The notes beneath the pieces were generated by a model that was not told where the DNA came from, made no database searches, and saw nothing but the letters and a program-made list of their open reading frames with translations. Below are positions 44,127 through 53,438 of a stretch of 64,000 nt of DNA, in pieces; the first letter of the stretch is position 1, and every line of letters starts with the position of its first letter. Source of the stretch: an uncultured SAR116 cluster alpha proteobacterium (GTDB taxonomy: Bacteria > Pseudomonadota > Alphaproteobacteria > Puniceispirillales > Marisalimonadaceae); contig CACNGC010000008.1 in assembly GCA_902619805.1 (NCBI GenBank), forward strand, positions 16,627 through 80,626, written 5' to 3'. A program made the position numbers and the translations under genes.

Positions 44127-45728
44127 CTAAATCTTATGTGACTGTAAAATCATCTCTGATGCCTTTTCAGCAATCATTAATGTCGGCGCATTTGTATTAC
44201 CAGAAGTTATTGTAGGCATTACTGAAGCATCCGCAATTCTAAGCCCATCTACTCCTCTCACTTTTAGGTTACTATCTGTCACTGAGGTTTTGTTTGAGCC
44301 CATTGCACACGTGCCGACCGGATGAAAAATCGTTGTACCAATATCACCAGCAACTTTTTTTAGTTCATCTTCAGTCTGAAACTGTATACCTGGCGCAAAT
44401 TCTTTTGGATTATATTTTTTCATTGCAGGTTGAGAAATTATTTTTCTAGCTAACTTTATAGATTGAGCAGCTACAATTTTATCTTTTTCTTCTGATAAAT
44501 AATTGGGATCTATTGATGGAGCTATCTTGTAATCTTTTGAAGTAATGTGAACTTTGCCTCTGCTTTGAGGGTTAAGGTTACAAACACTGGCTGTTAAACC
44601 TGGAAAACTATGCAACGGGTCTCCAAATTTATCTAGAGAAAGAGGCTGAACATGAAACTGAAGATTGGGTGTTTCGTAGGATTTATCAGACATTGCAAAT
44701 ACACCTAATTGACTTGGCGCCATTGACATTGGTCCAGATCTCTTGAGAGCATATTCCAAACCAATGGCTATTTTTCCAAGTATAGAGTTTGCTTTTTGAT
44801 TAAGTGTTTTGGCATTTTCTAGCCTATAAATAACTCTCAATTGAAGGTGATCTTGTAAATTCTCACCAACATTATTACTCTCAACCAAAGTGTTTATGCC
44901 TAAGTTTGAGAGTATTTTTGGATTACCAATACCTGATAATTCTAATATTTTAGGTGATCCAATAGATCCAGCAGAAAGTATAACTTCTTTGTTAGCAAAA
45001 ATTTCTTCTAACTTTCCATTTCTGAATACTTTTATACCTTTGCACCTTTTGTTGTTCAAAATTATATTATTAACTTCACATTTACTTATTATTTTAAGGT
45101 TCTTTCTGTTTTGAATTGGTTTGATAAATGCTTTAACAGTATTCCACCTAAATCCAGAATTTTGGTTTACTTTAAAGTAAGAAACACCAAAATTATTTCC
45201 TTCATTAAAATCATCTGTTTTAGGGATTCCAGCCTCTATAGTTGCATCTCTAAAACTATCTAAAATATCCCACGAAAGTCTTTGTTGATTTACTTTCCAC
45301 TCGCCACCAGAGCCATGAAACTTACTTTCACCTTCATAACTATCTTCCATATTTTTGAAATATGGTAAAACATCATCCCAACTCCAACCTTCATTACCCA
45401 TTTGTCTCCATTGGTCATAATCACCTGCTTGTCCTCGCATATAAATCATACCATTTATGGATGAACAACCTCCCATAATTTTACCTCTTGGATAATTTAG
45501 AGATCTTCCATTTAATCCTTTTTGAGAAGTGGTTTTGTAAAGCCAGTCTGTTCTTTTGTTTCCCATACAATAAAGGTATCCTACCGGTATATGAACCCAG
45601 TGGTAATTGTCATTTCCTCCAGCCTCTATTAATGCTACAGAATACTTATTGTTTGCTGATAATCTATTCGCTAAAAGACATCCAGCAGTTCCTGCACCAA
45701 CAACAATAAAATCATAGCTTTGTGTCAT
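44127..45728 (-). CDS. GMC-family FAD oxidoreductase, choline dehydrogenase-like
   Basis: A 533-residue glucose-methanol-choline oxidoreductase. FAD motif DFIVVGAGTAGCLLANRLS at the N-terminus, GGCSSINGMIYMRGQAGDYDQW, SAGSIGSPKILELSGIG, and the C-terminal catalytic region with TIFHPVGTCAMG. BetA-like by sequence, but the family oxidises many alcohols and no betaine genes are near. It ends 32 bases before the dehydrogenase start and could be in the same transcript, oxidising an alcohol that feeds the acyl-CoA route. Confidence 0.88.
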   Translation of the reverse strand: MTQSYDFIVVGAGTAGCLLANRLSANNKYSVALIEAGGNDNYHWVHIPVGYLYCMGNKRTDWLYKTTSQKGLNGRSLNYPRGKIMGGCSSINGMIYMRGQAGDYDQWRQMGNEGWSWDDVLPYFKNMEDSYEGESKFHGSGGEWKVNQQRLSWDILDSFRDATIEAGIPKTDDFNEGNNFGVSYFKVNQNSGFRWNTVKAFIKPIQNRKNLKIISKCEVNNIILNNKRCKGIKVFRNGKLEEIFANKEVILSAGSIGSPKILELSGIGNPKILSNLGINTLVESNNVGENLQDHLQLRVIYRLENAKTLNQKANSILGKIAIGLEYALKRSGPMSMAPSQLGVFAMSDKSYETPNLQFHVQPLSLDKFGDPLHSFPGLTASVCNLNPQSRGKVHITSKDYKIAPSIDPNYLSEEKDKIVAAQSIKLARKIISQPAMKKYNPKEFAPGIQFQTEDELKKVAGDIGTTIFHPVGTCAMGSNKTSVTDSNLKVRGVDGLRIADASVMPTITSGNTNAPTLMIAEKASEMILQSHKI

Positions 45729-45856
45729 CCAGATTGCCTTTAATAATTATAAAAATAATAAAAAGTTGATTTTATAATATTTGATATATTAATAATTTTC
45801 TATGTAAAAAAATTAAATCTATTTCGAGAGAAAATATTTAAAACAACTTAATTCTT

Positions 45857-46636
45857 CTATTCATTCCAAGAAGGAGTTCTTTTGTCCAAGAAGGCACTAA
45901 TACCCTCGTGCGCATCTATTTCCATCATGTTGATTGTCATCACCTCAGAAGTATAATGATAAGCCTCATCTAGTGACATTTCTACCTGTTTATAAAAAGC
46001 CTCCTTACCAATCTTTACTGTAGAGATTGGCTTTGAAGCTATTAATTTTGCTAGGTTTAGTGTATCCACATGAAGCCGTTCTAATGGCACGCATTTATTA
46101 ATAAGCCCAAACTGAACAGCTTCTTGTGCACTTAGTTTTTCTCCAGTTAAAAGCATTTCCATGATTTTTTTTCTGCTAATGTTTCGAGAAACCGCAACCA
46201 TGGGTGTTGAGCAAAAAAGACCTATATTTACACCTGGAGTCATAAAAGAAGATTGGTCTGAAGCAACAGCTAAATCACAACTTGCTACTAGTTGACAACC
46301 AGCAGCAGCGGCAATTCCACAAACCTCAGCTATAACTGGTTGTGGCAACTTTAATATGGTTTGCATTAAGATTGAGCATTCATCAAATAAATTTTTAAAG
46401 AAAACTTTATTTTTCTTGTTTTGTCTTAGTTCTTCTAGATCGTGCCCAGCTGAGAAACCAGGCCCTTCAGAAGAAATAATTATTACTTTAATTTTAGATT
46501 GCGCAGAAATATCACTTAAAGCTTTTGAAAGAGCTTTTATCAATTGTAAAGATAATGGATTGTGTTTTTTACCGTTAGTTAATTCAATCCTAACTATGTT
46601 TTCAGTTTCATTTTTAATAGAAAAAAAATTATCCAT
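45857..46636 (-). CDS. Enoyl-CoA hydratase/isomerase, ECHDC3-like
   Basis: A 259-residue crotonase. SSEGPGFSAGHDLEEL forms the first oxyanion strand and VCGIAAAAGCQLVASCDLAVASDQSSFMTPGVNIGLFCSTPMVAVSR is close to the eukaryotic ECHDC3 pattern. The two catalytic Glu of true hydratases are not evident at the usual places (AAAGCQ, GVNIGLFC), so it may be a different crotonase. C-terminal EGISAFLDKRTPSW is typical. The 128-base gap to the GMC gene suggests a separate promoter for it or its neighbour. Confidence 0.85.
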   Translation of the reverse strand: MDNFFSIKNETENIVRIELTNGKKHNPLSLQLIKALSKALSDISAQSKIKVIIISSEGPGFSAGHDLEELRQNKKNKVFFKNLFDECSILMQTILKLPQPVIAEVCGIAAAAGCQLVASCDLAVASDQSSFMTPGVNIGLFCSTPMVAVSRNISRKKIMEMLLTGEKLSAQEAVQFGLINKCVPLERLHVDTLNLAKLIASKPISTVKIGKEAFYKQVEMSLDEAYHYTSEVMTINMMEIDAHEGISAFLDKRTPSWNE

Positions 46637-46770
46637 TTTTTGATCATAAATTGTTTAAATAATCATTTGAAACATATTTTGAGTTTTGGTCAATGAATAA
46701 TCTTATTTTATTGTTTGTTTTACTTAAAATAAAAATCACATTAAATTTGATTAAAAAGAATTGTTATTAA

Positions 46771-47949
46771 ATGAAAAATTTTAATTATAAAGTTTTAGTA
46801 TTAATTTTAACTGGAACGGCAGCTCTTGCTCTAGCAATAGGAATTGGTAGGTTTACTTATACTCCTATATTGCCCTTTATGTTAGAAGAGTTAAATATTA
46901 CTAAAACTGAAGGTGGTTTAATTGCCTCATGGAACTTTTTTGGGTACCTATGTGGTTCACTGTTATCAATTTCATCAATTTTTAAACAAAGAGTTAAGCT
47001 AGTTTTTTTTATTTCTATAGTTCTATCAATATCAACTACATTCTTAATGAGCATAAATGATGAAGTAGTATTTTTTATTATTATTCGATTTATAAGTGGT
47101 TTATCCAGTGCTTTTGTTCTCATATTTGGGACGGCTTTAATTCTACCAAGCATACAAGCATTTGGGAAAAAATCACTTAGCACTTCACACTTCATGGGTG
47201 TGGGTTTTGGAATAGTCATATCTTCCATTCTAGTTACATTTTTAGGAGAATTAGGTTTTCATTGGGATGACTTGTGGATTGGTGTAGCTGTGTTATCAGT
47301 AATTTTAGCTGTTCCAATTTTTATATGTACTCCTAACGAAATTTTGCAGCATTCATATTCTCAAAATTCAAATTATAAGTATAATTTTAGTTTTTCTTTA
47401 ATTTCTATTTCATATGGTTTGTACGGTTTTGGGTACGTAATTTTAGGGACTTTTATTTCAGCCATGGCTAGGGAAACATCTGGTTTAGAAGCTACTGAGA
47501 TGTATGTTTGGTTATTAGTAGGTTTAGCAGGCATACCTATGGTTATTTTTTGGCCATGGTTTGGAAAAAAAATCGGCAATGATTTAGCTCTTTTTTTAGC
47601 TTGTGCTATTATGGGATTAGGAATTTTAATGCCCGTGTTATTAGAAAATAAAGTTGGGATTACTTCTGCATCTATTTTACTTGGCTCAACGTTTATACCA
47701 ATAACTGCACTTGCATTATTAGAAGGTCAGTCTAGATATAAAGGATCAATTAGAGTCTCTACTGCCATTTTAACTTCGTCATTTAGTGTTGGTCAAATGA
47801 TAGGACCTTATTTTGGAGGTGTCATAATAGATTTATTTAATTCATATAGTATTGCATTAACCATATCCTCAATATCACTTTTCATTGCTTCTATATTTAT
47901 GATAAATCCTGCAAGATTTATTAATAAAAAATTTAGAGATATTCTTTGA
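46771..47949 (+). CDS. MFS transporter, YbfB/YjiJ-like
   Basis: A 392-residue major facilitator protein with 12 predicted helices. The N-terminal AIGIGRFTYTPILPFMLEELNITKTEGGLIASWNFFGYLCGSL pattern marks the YbfB/YjiJ subfamily, whose substrates are unknown. Divergent from the ECHDC3-like gene (134 bases between starts). Its last 17 bases overlap the 3' end of the kinase gene at 47933. It may carry the substrate of the neighbouring acyl-CoA module, which is inference. Confidence 0.88.
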   Translation: MKNFNYKVLVLILTGTAALALAIGIGRFTYTPILPFMLEELNITKTEGGLIASWNFFGYLCGSLLSISSIFKQRVKLVFFISIVLSISTTFLMSINDEVVFFIIIRFISGLSSAFVLIFGTALILPSIQAFGKKSLSTSHFMGVGFGIVISSILVTFLGELGFHWDDLWIGVAVLSVILAVPIFICTPNEILQHSYSQNSNYKYNFSFSLISISYGLYGFGYVILGTFISAMARETSGLEATEMYVWLLVGLAGIPMVIFWPWFGKKIGNDLALFLACAIMGLGILMPVLLENKVGITSASILLGSTFIPITALALLEGQSRYKGSIRVSTAILTSSFSVGQMIGPYFGGVIIDLFNSYSIALTISSISLFIASIFMINPARFINKKFRDIL

Positions 47950-48973
47950 GTATTTTTGAACCTAAATCTGCAACTGGTTCTGCTTGTTCTCCAACTTCAT
48001 AAGCATTTTCGCCTGAGTTGTTCCCATCAATAACACGTTTTGCTATACCTTGAAGAATACCTGCAAATCTAAAACAATTAAATGCTAGCAAAAACTTCCA
48101 ATATTTTGGCTTATCAAAACTAGTTAAATTTAAATAAATTTCTAAAATTTTTTCTTCTGTTGGTATGCCAGAGTAAAAATTTTGATTATCAACATTACTC
48201 AAACCACCAATTGGCCATGTTTTTTCGAATTTAAGCATTAGTACCCAGTATGATAAATCAATAAAAGGGGGTGATAGTGTTGACAATTCCCAATCTAACA
48301 AACCAATTATTCTTGGAGTAGATCTATGTTTTTCTAAAATCATATTATCTAAACGATAGTCACCGTGTAAAAGACATGGTTTCAAATTATCTATTTCAGT
48401 TGGAATATACCTTGGTATAGTCTCAATCAAGTATTCCATACTTTTTATATGTTTTGTTTCAGAGTCTCTGTACTGTTTTGTCCATAATTTAATTTGTCTT
48501 TCAAGATAAGCATTAGGTTTACCAAAATTCTCTAAACCAATTTTTTTTAAATCTAACTTAACTAATTCAGCTAAAATTTTAATTTTATGTTTGTAAATTT
48601 TATCTCTTTGTTCGCTTGTATAATTTAAAAGATCTGGATCAAACTCATGTGCCCCGTTAATAAACTCCATAATATAAAATTCACTTCCAATTATATCTAC
48701 ATCACTACAATATCCATACATTTTAGGAATTGGAATTTTTGAATTTGATAAAGCACTCATCACTTTAAATTCTCTGTCAATCCTATGTGCGCTTCTAAGC
48801 AGATTTCCCAATGGTTTAGACCTAAGCACAAAGTTTTTATTATCAGATTTCAAAAGAAATGTTGGGTTAGATTGGCCTGTTTCAAATTTTTTAATAGATA
48901 AAATTTGTTCATCGATTGATGTATTTTTTTTTACCCAAAGATTTATAATATTTATTTTATTTTTTAATGACAT
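47933..48973 (-). CDS. APH-family phosphotransferase, ACAD10/11 kinase-domain type
   Basis: A 346-residue protein-kinase-like phosphotransferase of the aminoglycoside phosphotransferase family. ATP-site opening FETGQSNPTFLL (30-41), catalytic HGDYRLDN with His203 and Asp205, and metal-binding LLDWELSTLSPPFIDLSYW with Asp227. These match the N-terminal APH domain of animal ACAD10/ACAD11, which phosphorylates 4-hydroxyacyl-CoAs. It is divergent from an SDR and an ACAD11-like dehydrogenase gene (64 bases between starts). The role by analogy: phosphorylate a hydroxyacyl-CoA so that the dehydrogenase can process it. Confidence 0.8.
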   Translation of the reverse strand: MSLKNKINIINLWVKKNTSIDEQILSIKKFETGQSNPTFLLKSDNKNFVLRSKPLGNLLRSAHRIDREFKVMSALSNSKIPIPKMYGYCSDVDIIGSEFYIMEFINGAHEFDPDLLNYTSEQRDKIYKHKIKILAELVKLDLKKIGLENFGKPNAYLERQIKLWTKQYRDSETKHIKSMEYLIETIPRYIPTEIDNLKPCLLHGDYRLDNMILEKHRSTPRIIGLLDWELSTLSPPFIDLSYWVLMLKFEKTWPIGGLSNVDNQNFYSGIPTEEKILEIYLNLTSFDKPKYWKFLLAFNCFRFAGILQGIAKRVIDGNNSGENAYEVGEQAEPVADLGSKILKEYL

Positions 48974-49037
48974 ATTTACATGACTAATTTATTCTAATTG
49001 AAATACCACATCCAAATTAATTTTAGGTATATGATGC

Positions 49038-49772
49038 ATGAATAATCAATCTAACACTGTTTTAATAACAGGTGCAAGCAGAGGGTTAGGCGCAAATTTT
49101 TCCAAAGTATTAGCACATGATGGTTTTAAAATTATTGGTGTTGGACGTAATTTAATAAATCTAAAATCAGTTATTTCTACTCTTCCTAACCAAGATTTAG
49201 GGCATTCATATTTAGAGCTGGACATTACAGATGAGTCACAGGTGCAGGAGTTGTTAAAAGATTTAAATATTTATGCTTTAATAAATAATGCTGGTATTGC
49301 AAATACTAAGTTGTTACATGAAGAAACTTATTCTGACTTGACAAAAATATTTGATATTAATTTATTAGGTTCAATTAATGTATCAAATGCGTTAATTCCA
49401 AATATGATTAAAAATAAAAATGGGAAAATTATTAACATTGCTTCCACTCTTGGTTACAGACCTTTATCATTTGTTGGAGCATATTCTGCAACTAAAGCTG
49501 CTTTAATACAAATTACTAAATCTCAATCAATAGAACTAGCAAAACATAATATATGCGTTAATGCACTTGCGCCTGGCTACATATTAACTGACATTAATAG
49601 AAAACAGTTAGAAGGTGATGCAGGTGCTTTACTTAAAAAGAAAATACCTCTTAAAAGGTTTGCTACTGTAGAAGAACTCGATGTAATTATTTCTATGTTA
49701 GTAAATCCACTAAACACCTATATGACTGGCGCTACAATAGCTGTTGATGGTGGATTAAGTACGGGTCTTTAA
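49038..49772 (+). CDS. Short-chain dehydrogenase/reductase of the ACAD10/11-like locus
   Basis: A 244-residue classical SDR: TGASRGLGAN, NNAG, IASTLGYRPLSFVGAYSATKAA (catalytic Tyr and Lys), and PGYILTDIN; FabG-like end GATIAVDGG. Cofactor preference may be NADP (Arg at position after beta-2, GRN). Starts 64 bases from the divergent kinase and is 15 bases ahead of the ACAD gene, so SDR and ACAD form an operon. It may interconvert keto and hydroxy forms of the acyl substrate. Confidence 0.85.
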   Translation: MNNQSNTVLITGASRGLGANFSKVLAHDGFKIIGVGRNLINLKSVISTLPNQDLGHSYLELDITDESQVQELLKDLNIYALINNAGIANTKLLHEETYSDLTKIFDINLLGSINVSNALIPNMIKNKNGKIINIASTLGYRPLSFVGAYSATKAALIQITKSQSIELAKHNICVNALAPGYILTDINRKQLEGDAGALLKKKIPLKRFATVEELDVIISMLVNPLNTYMTGATIAVDGGLSTGL

Positions 49773-49787
49773 CAAAAGGAAACATTT

Positions 49788-50987
49788 ATGGATTTTACAC
49801 TTCCTGAACATATCGAAACGCTCAGATTAAAAACAAGAGACTTTGTTAATCAAAATATTATTCCTTTAGAGTCAGATATTTCATCATATGATGAACATGA
49901 GAATATAAATGAAGATTTGCTAAAGCAAATTCGCTTGGATGTTCAAGCCACAGGACTTTGGTCACCGCAAATGCCTACATCCAGATCTGGTCTTGGGTTA
50001 GGTCCAATTGGTATGTCTGCACTATATGAGGAAATGAATAGATCAATTTTTGGACCTGTTTGTTTTAATTGTGCTGCTCCTGATGATGGTAATATGTACA
50101 TACTTAATAAAATTGGAACTGAAGAACAAAAAGTTAAATGGCTTGATCCAATAATTAATGGTGATGTTCGTTCATCCCTTGCTATGACTGAACCAGCACC
50201 TGGCGGTGGTTCTGATCCATCTATGATTAAAACTGAAGCCGTTTATTCAAATGGTAAATGGATAATAAATGGTCTTAAATGGTATATTACTGGGGCTGCT
50301 GTTGCATCTCATTTTATCCTACTTGCCAAAACTAAAGACGGCTTAACTGCTTTCCTCTATCATAAAGATCAACCTGGTTGGAAGATAAAAAGGCGTATTC
50401 CAATCATGGGTCCTGAAGAACATGGTGGACATTGTGAAATAGAGTATAATGGCTTAGAAATTCCTGATGAAAATAGGTTAGGGGATGTTGGTAAGGGTCT
50501 TAAAATTGTTCAAATACGTCTTGGACTTGCTCGTCTTACACATTGTATGAGGTGGATAGGGCTTTCTAAAAGATGTTTAGAAATCGCCTTAGATTATGTT
50601 TCAACTAGAGAAGGCTTTGGTATTAAACTTTCTGATAGGGAATCAGTGCAAATAAAACTTGGTAAATCAGCAATGGACATAGACATTTCCCGTTTACTTG
50701 TGATGAGAGCCGCATGGAAAATTGAACATGGTAGTAAATCTCGACAAGATGTTTCAATGGCGAAAATTCATGTTGCTGATACTTTAAACAACGTTTCAGA
50801 TACAGCTATTCAATTGACCGGAGCTAAAGGTTATAGCAAAGATATTGCTCTTGAATGGATTTATCGTTATGCACGTCAAGCAAAGTTAGTTGACGGAGCT
50901 TCTGAAGTTCATCAAATGATTATCAATAGATTTTTTAATAATTATAAAACTGATTTTTGGCATTGGGGTATAGGTCAGGATAATTAA
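49788..50987 (+). CDS. Acyl-CoA dehydrogenase, ACAD10/11 type
   Basis: A 399-residue flavin acyl-CoA dehydrogenase. MTEPAPGGGSDPSM replaces the usual TEPGSGSD. GGHCEIEYNGLEIP, IRLGLARLTHCMRWIGLSKR and the C-terminal KLVDGASEVHQM correspond closely to the animal ACAD10/11 dehydrogenase domain, where the normal YEGTNEI is also changed. By analogy it acts on phosphorylated or 4-hydroxy acyl-CoAs. It follows the SDR by 15 bases and overlaps the convergent HAD gene by 4 bases. Confidence 0.88.
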   Translation: MDFTLPEHIETLRLKTRDFVNQNIIPLESDISSYDEHENINEDLLKQIRLDVQATGLWSPQMPTSRSGLGLGPIGMSALYEEMNRSIFGPVCFNCAAPDDGNMYILNKIGTEEQKVKWLDPIINGDVRSSLAMTEPAPGGGSDPSMIKTEAVYSNGKWIINGLKWYITGAAVASHFILLAKTKDGLTAFLYHKDQPGWKIKRRIPIMGPEEHGGHCEIEYNGLEIPDENRLGDVGKGLKIVQIRLGLARLTHCMRWIGLSKRCLEIALDYVSTREGFGIKLSDRESVQIKLGKSAMDIDISRLLVMRAAWKIEHGSKSRQDVSMAKIHVADTLNNVSDTAIQLTGAKGYSKDIALEWIYRYARQAKLVDGASEVHQMIINRFFNNYKTDFWHWGIGQDN

Positions 50988-51655
50988 TTTTTTAATATTT
51001 TTTCTATTTTTTCTAACGAATTTATAACTTTATCTGGTTTTCCTGGTAATTTCTCCAATCTACTATTAAATCTATTTACCCAAATAGTTTTAAAACCATA
51101 ATTTGAAGCTGCATGCATGTCCCATGCATTACTTGAAAAAAATAATACGTTTTGTTTATTTACTCCCATTTTTTTTTCTACTAAATCGTATACATCACTT
51201 GCAGGTTTATATACTTTGCATTCATCTACAGATAAGATTTCATCAAGTAAATTTTTTATATTCGCGTTTTTTACTGCACTTTCTAACATTTTATTATTTC
51301 CATTAGATAATATTGCAGTTTTCAACCCCATACTTTTGATAATTTCTAGAACGGATTTAACTTCAGGATATGCTTCCAACTCTAAATACAGTGATAATAA
51401 TTGATCTCTTAATTTTATATTTTTTATATTTAATGTTTCCATAGCATAATCTAGTGCATCAGATGTGATTTTCCAAAAATCTATATATTCTTTCATTGAA
51501 TTTCTTAACCATGTGTATTCTACTTGCCTTAATCTCCATAAACTTGAGAGTTCGTTCCATTTATCACCTACTTCTTTTGATAATTCTCTACATGCTGCAT
51601 TTACGTCAAATAATGTACCGTATGCATCAAAAACACATGTTGTAATCTTATCCAT
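50984..51655 (-). CDS. HAD-superfamily hydrolase, haloacid dehalogenase type II-like
   Basis: A 223-residue HAD enzyme. Motif I CVFDAYGTLFDV with nucleophile Asp10, motif II ILSNGN, motif III Lys in CKVYKPASDVY, and motif IV region FFSSNAWDMHAASNYGF. The FDAYGTLFDV and SSNAWD motifs fit haloacid dehalogenase type II, but this fold also includes phosphatases. The start at 51655 (ATG, GAGG upstream) leaves an 8-base overlap with the glycosyltransferase; a GTG earlier would add 4 residues. Its place beside kinase and ACAD genes matches the HAD domain of ACAD10. Confidence 0.85.
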   Translation of the reverse strand: MDKITTCVFDAYGTLFDVNAACRELSKEVGDKWNELSSLWRLRQVEYTWLRNSMKEYIDFWKITSDALDYAMETLNIKNIKLRDQLLSLYLELEAYPEVKSVLEIIKSMGLKTAILSNGNNKMLESAVKNANIKNLLDEILSVDECKVYKPASDVYDLVEKKMGVNKQNVLFFSSNAWDMHAASNYGFKTIWVNRFNSRLEKLPGKPDKVINSLEKIEKILKN

Positions 51656-52448
51656 TTTTTTCCTCACTTATAAATTCATAAAACCCTTTTTTATTTTTTT
51701 TTGTCCATTCCATGTACTTTTTATTTTTAATTCTTCTTAATGCAAATATCTTTGATACCTTTAAATTCCCCAATTTCAATGATTTTATCTGATATTTTTT
51801 ATAGACTTGATCTATTTTAATTGAAAATCCTTTTTCCTTTGTTACTGATTCATTTTGAATGTTTAACTTATAATATTCATTTTCTATCATCTCTACTTTG
51901 TTCTTTTTATTGAGTAATATCGCTGTGTTGTATACATCCTGGCTTCTATAATTTTCAAATTTTTTAATTAAGTTCTTTTTTACAAATGGATGAAAGCTAC
52001 AAGGAATTTCTCCTATATCTTTTATACTTAAATACCCTTTTTCCTTTCCTTCGAATTTACCAATTAAAATATTATTTTTGTAAACTCTTGTCGGCGCAAA
52101 TGTTATTCCATTTTTTTTTGCTAATTCATACATTTTTTCAAGATAATTTTCTGACCACTCATCATCTGCATCTAAAAAAGCTATGTAATTTCCTTTTGCC
52201 TTTGCAATTCCAACATTTCTTGCATTTCCTGGCCCAGTTTTTATGCCATCAGTTTTTAAAAATTTAAGAAATATATTTTTATTCATTTTAGGAACTATTT
52301 TTTTATAATTTTTTCCATCATCTATTATCAAAAGAATTTCAATTTTTTTTTCATATTGATGTTTTTGATTATTTACTGAATTTAAAGTTTTTTTCAGTGT
52401 ATTAACTGCATTATATACTGGTATTATTATTGAAATATTTATTTTCAT
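51648..52448 (-). CDS. Family 2 glycosyltransferase
   Basis: A 266-residue GT-A glycosyltransferase. ISIIIPVYNAVNTLKKTLNSV opening, NARNVGIAKAKGNYIAFLDADDEW with the DxD motif. It has no membrane helix, and the C-terminal part is Lys-rich. It should transfer a sugar for surface polysaccharide or lipopolysaccharide, but there is no polysaccharide cluster here. The gene overlaps the HAD start by 8 bases, and its codons look especially A+T-rich (many runs of A and T). Confidence 0.85.
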   Translation of the reverse strand: MKINISIIIPVYNAVNTLKKTLNSVNNQKHQYEKKIEILLIIDDGKNYKKIVPKMNKNIFLKFLKTDGIKTGPGNARNVGIAKAKGNYIAFLDADDEWSENYLEKMYELAKKNGITFAPTRVYKNNILIGKFEGKEKGYLSIKDIGEIPCSFHPFVKKNLIKKFENYRSQDVYNTAILLNKKNKVEMIENEYYKLNIQNESVTKEKGFSIKIDQVYKKYQIKSLKLGNLKVSKIFALRRIKNKKYMEWTKKNKKGFYEFISEEKNG

Positions 52449-52524
52449 TTAATTTCTTTTTTTTTTCTTTATATTGTCATTTGTTATAAACTTTGCAAAA
52501 TTTTATTTGTAAGGAAATTTCCTA

Positions 52525-53433
52525 TTGACCCCACTTCTTCTACATCCCACTAATTGGAAAGATTATTCATTGGTTGATTCTGGTAATGGTAAAAAATTAG
52601 AACGTTTTGGCAATTTCTTATTAAGCAGACCTGAACCACAAGCCCTATGGTCACCTAGATTACCAATTAAAGAATGGGAGAAGTGTTCTGGAACATTTCT
52701 ATCATCCTCAAATCCATTAAACGAAGATGCTACTGGTAAGTGGTCTCTTAAAAAGCACTTACCACTTAAATGGGAAATGAAATATGATAACATTAAATTC
52801 TTTGCTACACCTACACCATTTAGGCATCTTGGTTTTTTTCCTGATCAATCTCCTCATTGGCTTTGGGCTTCACAGAAAATACAATCCTTTATAAAAATTC
52901 AAAATAAAAGTTATTCTCCCAAAGTTCTCAACCTTTTTGGCTATTCAGGTCTCGCTTCTTTACACGCAGCATCCCATGGCGCTTCTGTAACACATATTGA
53001 TGCAAGCAAAAAAGCAATTAACTTTGCTTTTGAAAATAGGGACTTGTCTTCATATCAACACTTACCAATTAAATTTATAACTGACGACGCTATTAAATTT
53101 GTTAAACGAGAAATTCGTCGTGAAAATAAATATGATGGTATAATCCTTGATCCACCAAAATATGGAAGAGGTCCTAATGGTGAGATTTGGGATTTTTTTA
53201 ATGATCTTCCAAATTTATTAAAGTTAATTACTCAAATCTTAACTCCAGAACCTATTTTTATTATTCTAAATAGCTATGCAATTAGATCTAGTCACTTAGC
53301 TTTACATTTTGCATTAAATGAAACAATGAAAGAATTTTCTGGTAAAGTTGAGTCTGGCGAACTATCCATTGTTGAAGATCAGATAGATCCAAGACAAATA
53401 AATACAGCCATCTTTGCTAGATGGGAACAATAA
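52525..53433 (+). CDS. RlmI-like class I SAM-dependent methyltransferase
   Basis: A 302-residue methyltransferase. SAM motif I VLNLFGYSGLASLHAASHGA, acidic end of beta-2 in THIDASKKA, motif IV ILDPPKYGRGPNGE, as in the RlmI-type group of 23S rRNA methyltransferases (no N-terminal PUA domain is evident). The start is TTG at 52525, with AAGGA 9-13 bases upstream. Target base unknown. It is convergent with the SpoU-type gene, with a stem-loop in the junction. Confidence 0.82.
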   Translation: MTPLLLHPTNWKDYSLVDSGNGKKLERFGNFLLSRPEPQALWSPRLPIKEWEKCSGTFLSSSNPLNEDATGKWSLKKHLPLKWEMKYDNIKFFATPTPFRHLGFFPDQSPHWLWASQKIQSFIKIQNKSYSPKVLNLFGYSGLASLHAASHGASVTHIDASKKAINFAFENRDLSSYQHLPIKFITDDAIKFVKREIRRENKYDGIILDPPKYGRGPNGEIWDFFNDLPNLLKLITQILTPEPIFIILNSYAIRSSHLALHFALNETMKEFSGKVESGELSIVEDQIDPRQINTAIFARWEQ

Positions 53434-53438
53434 ATAAT

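Noticed and set aside
44127..45728. Naming the GMC oxidoreductase betA
   Set aside because: The family is broad and there is no betB, betI or choline transporter near it.
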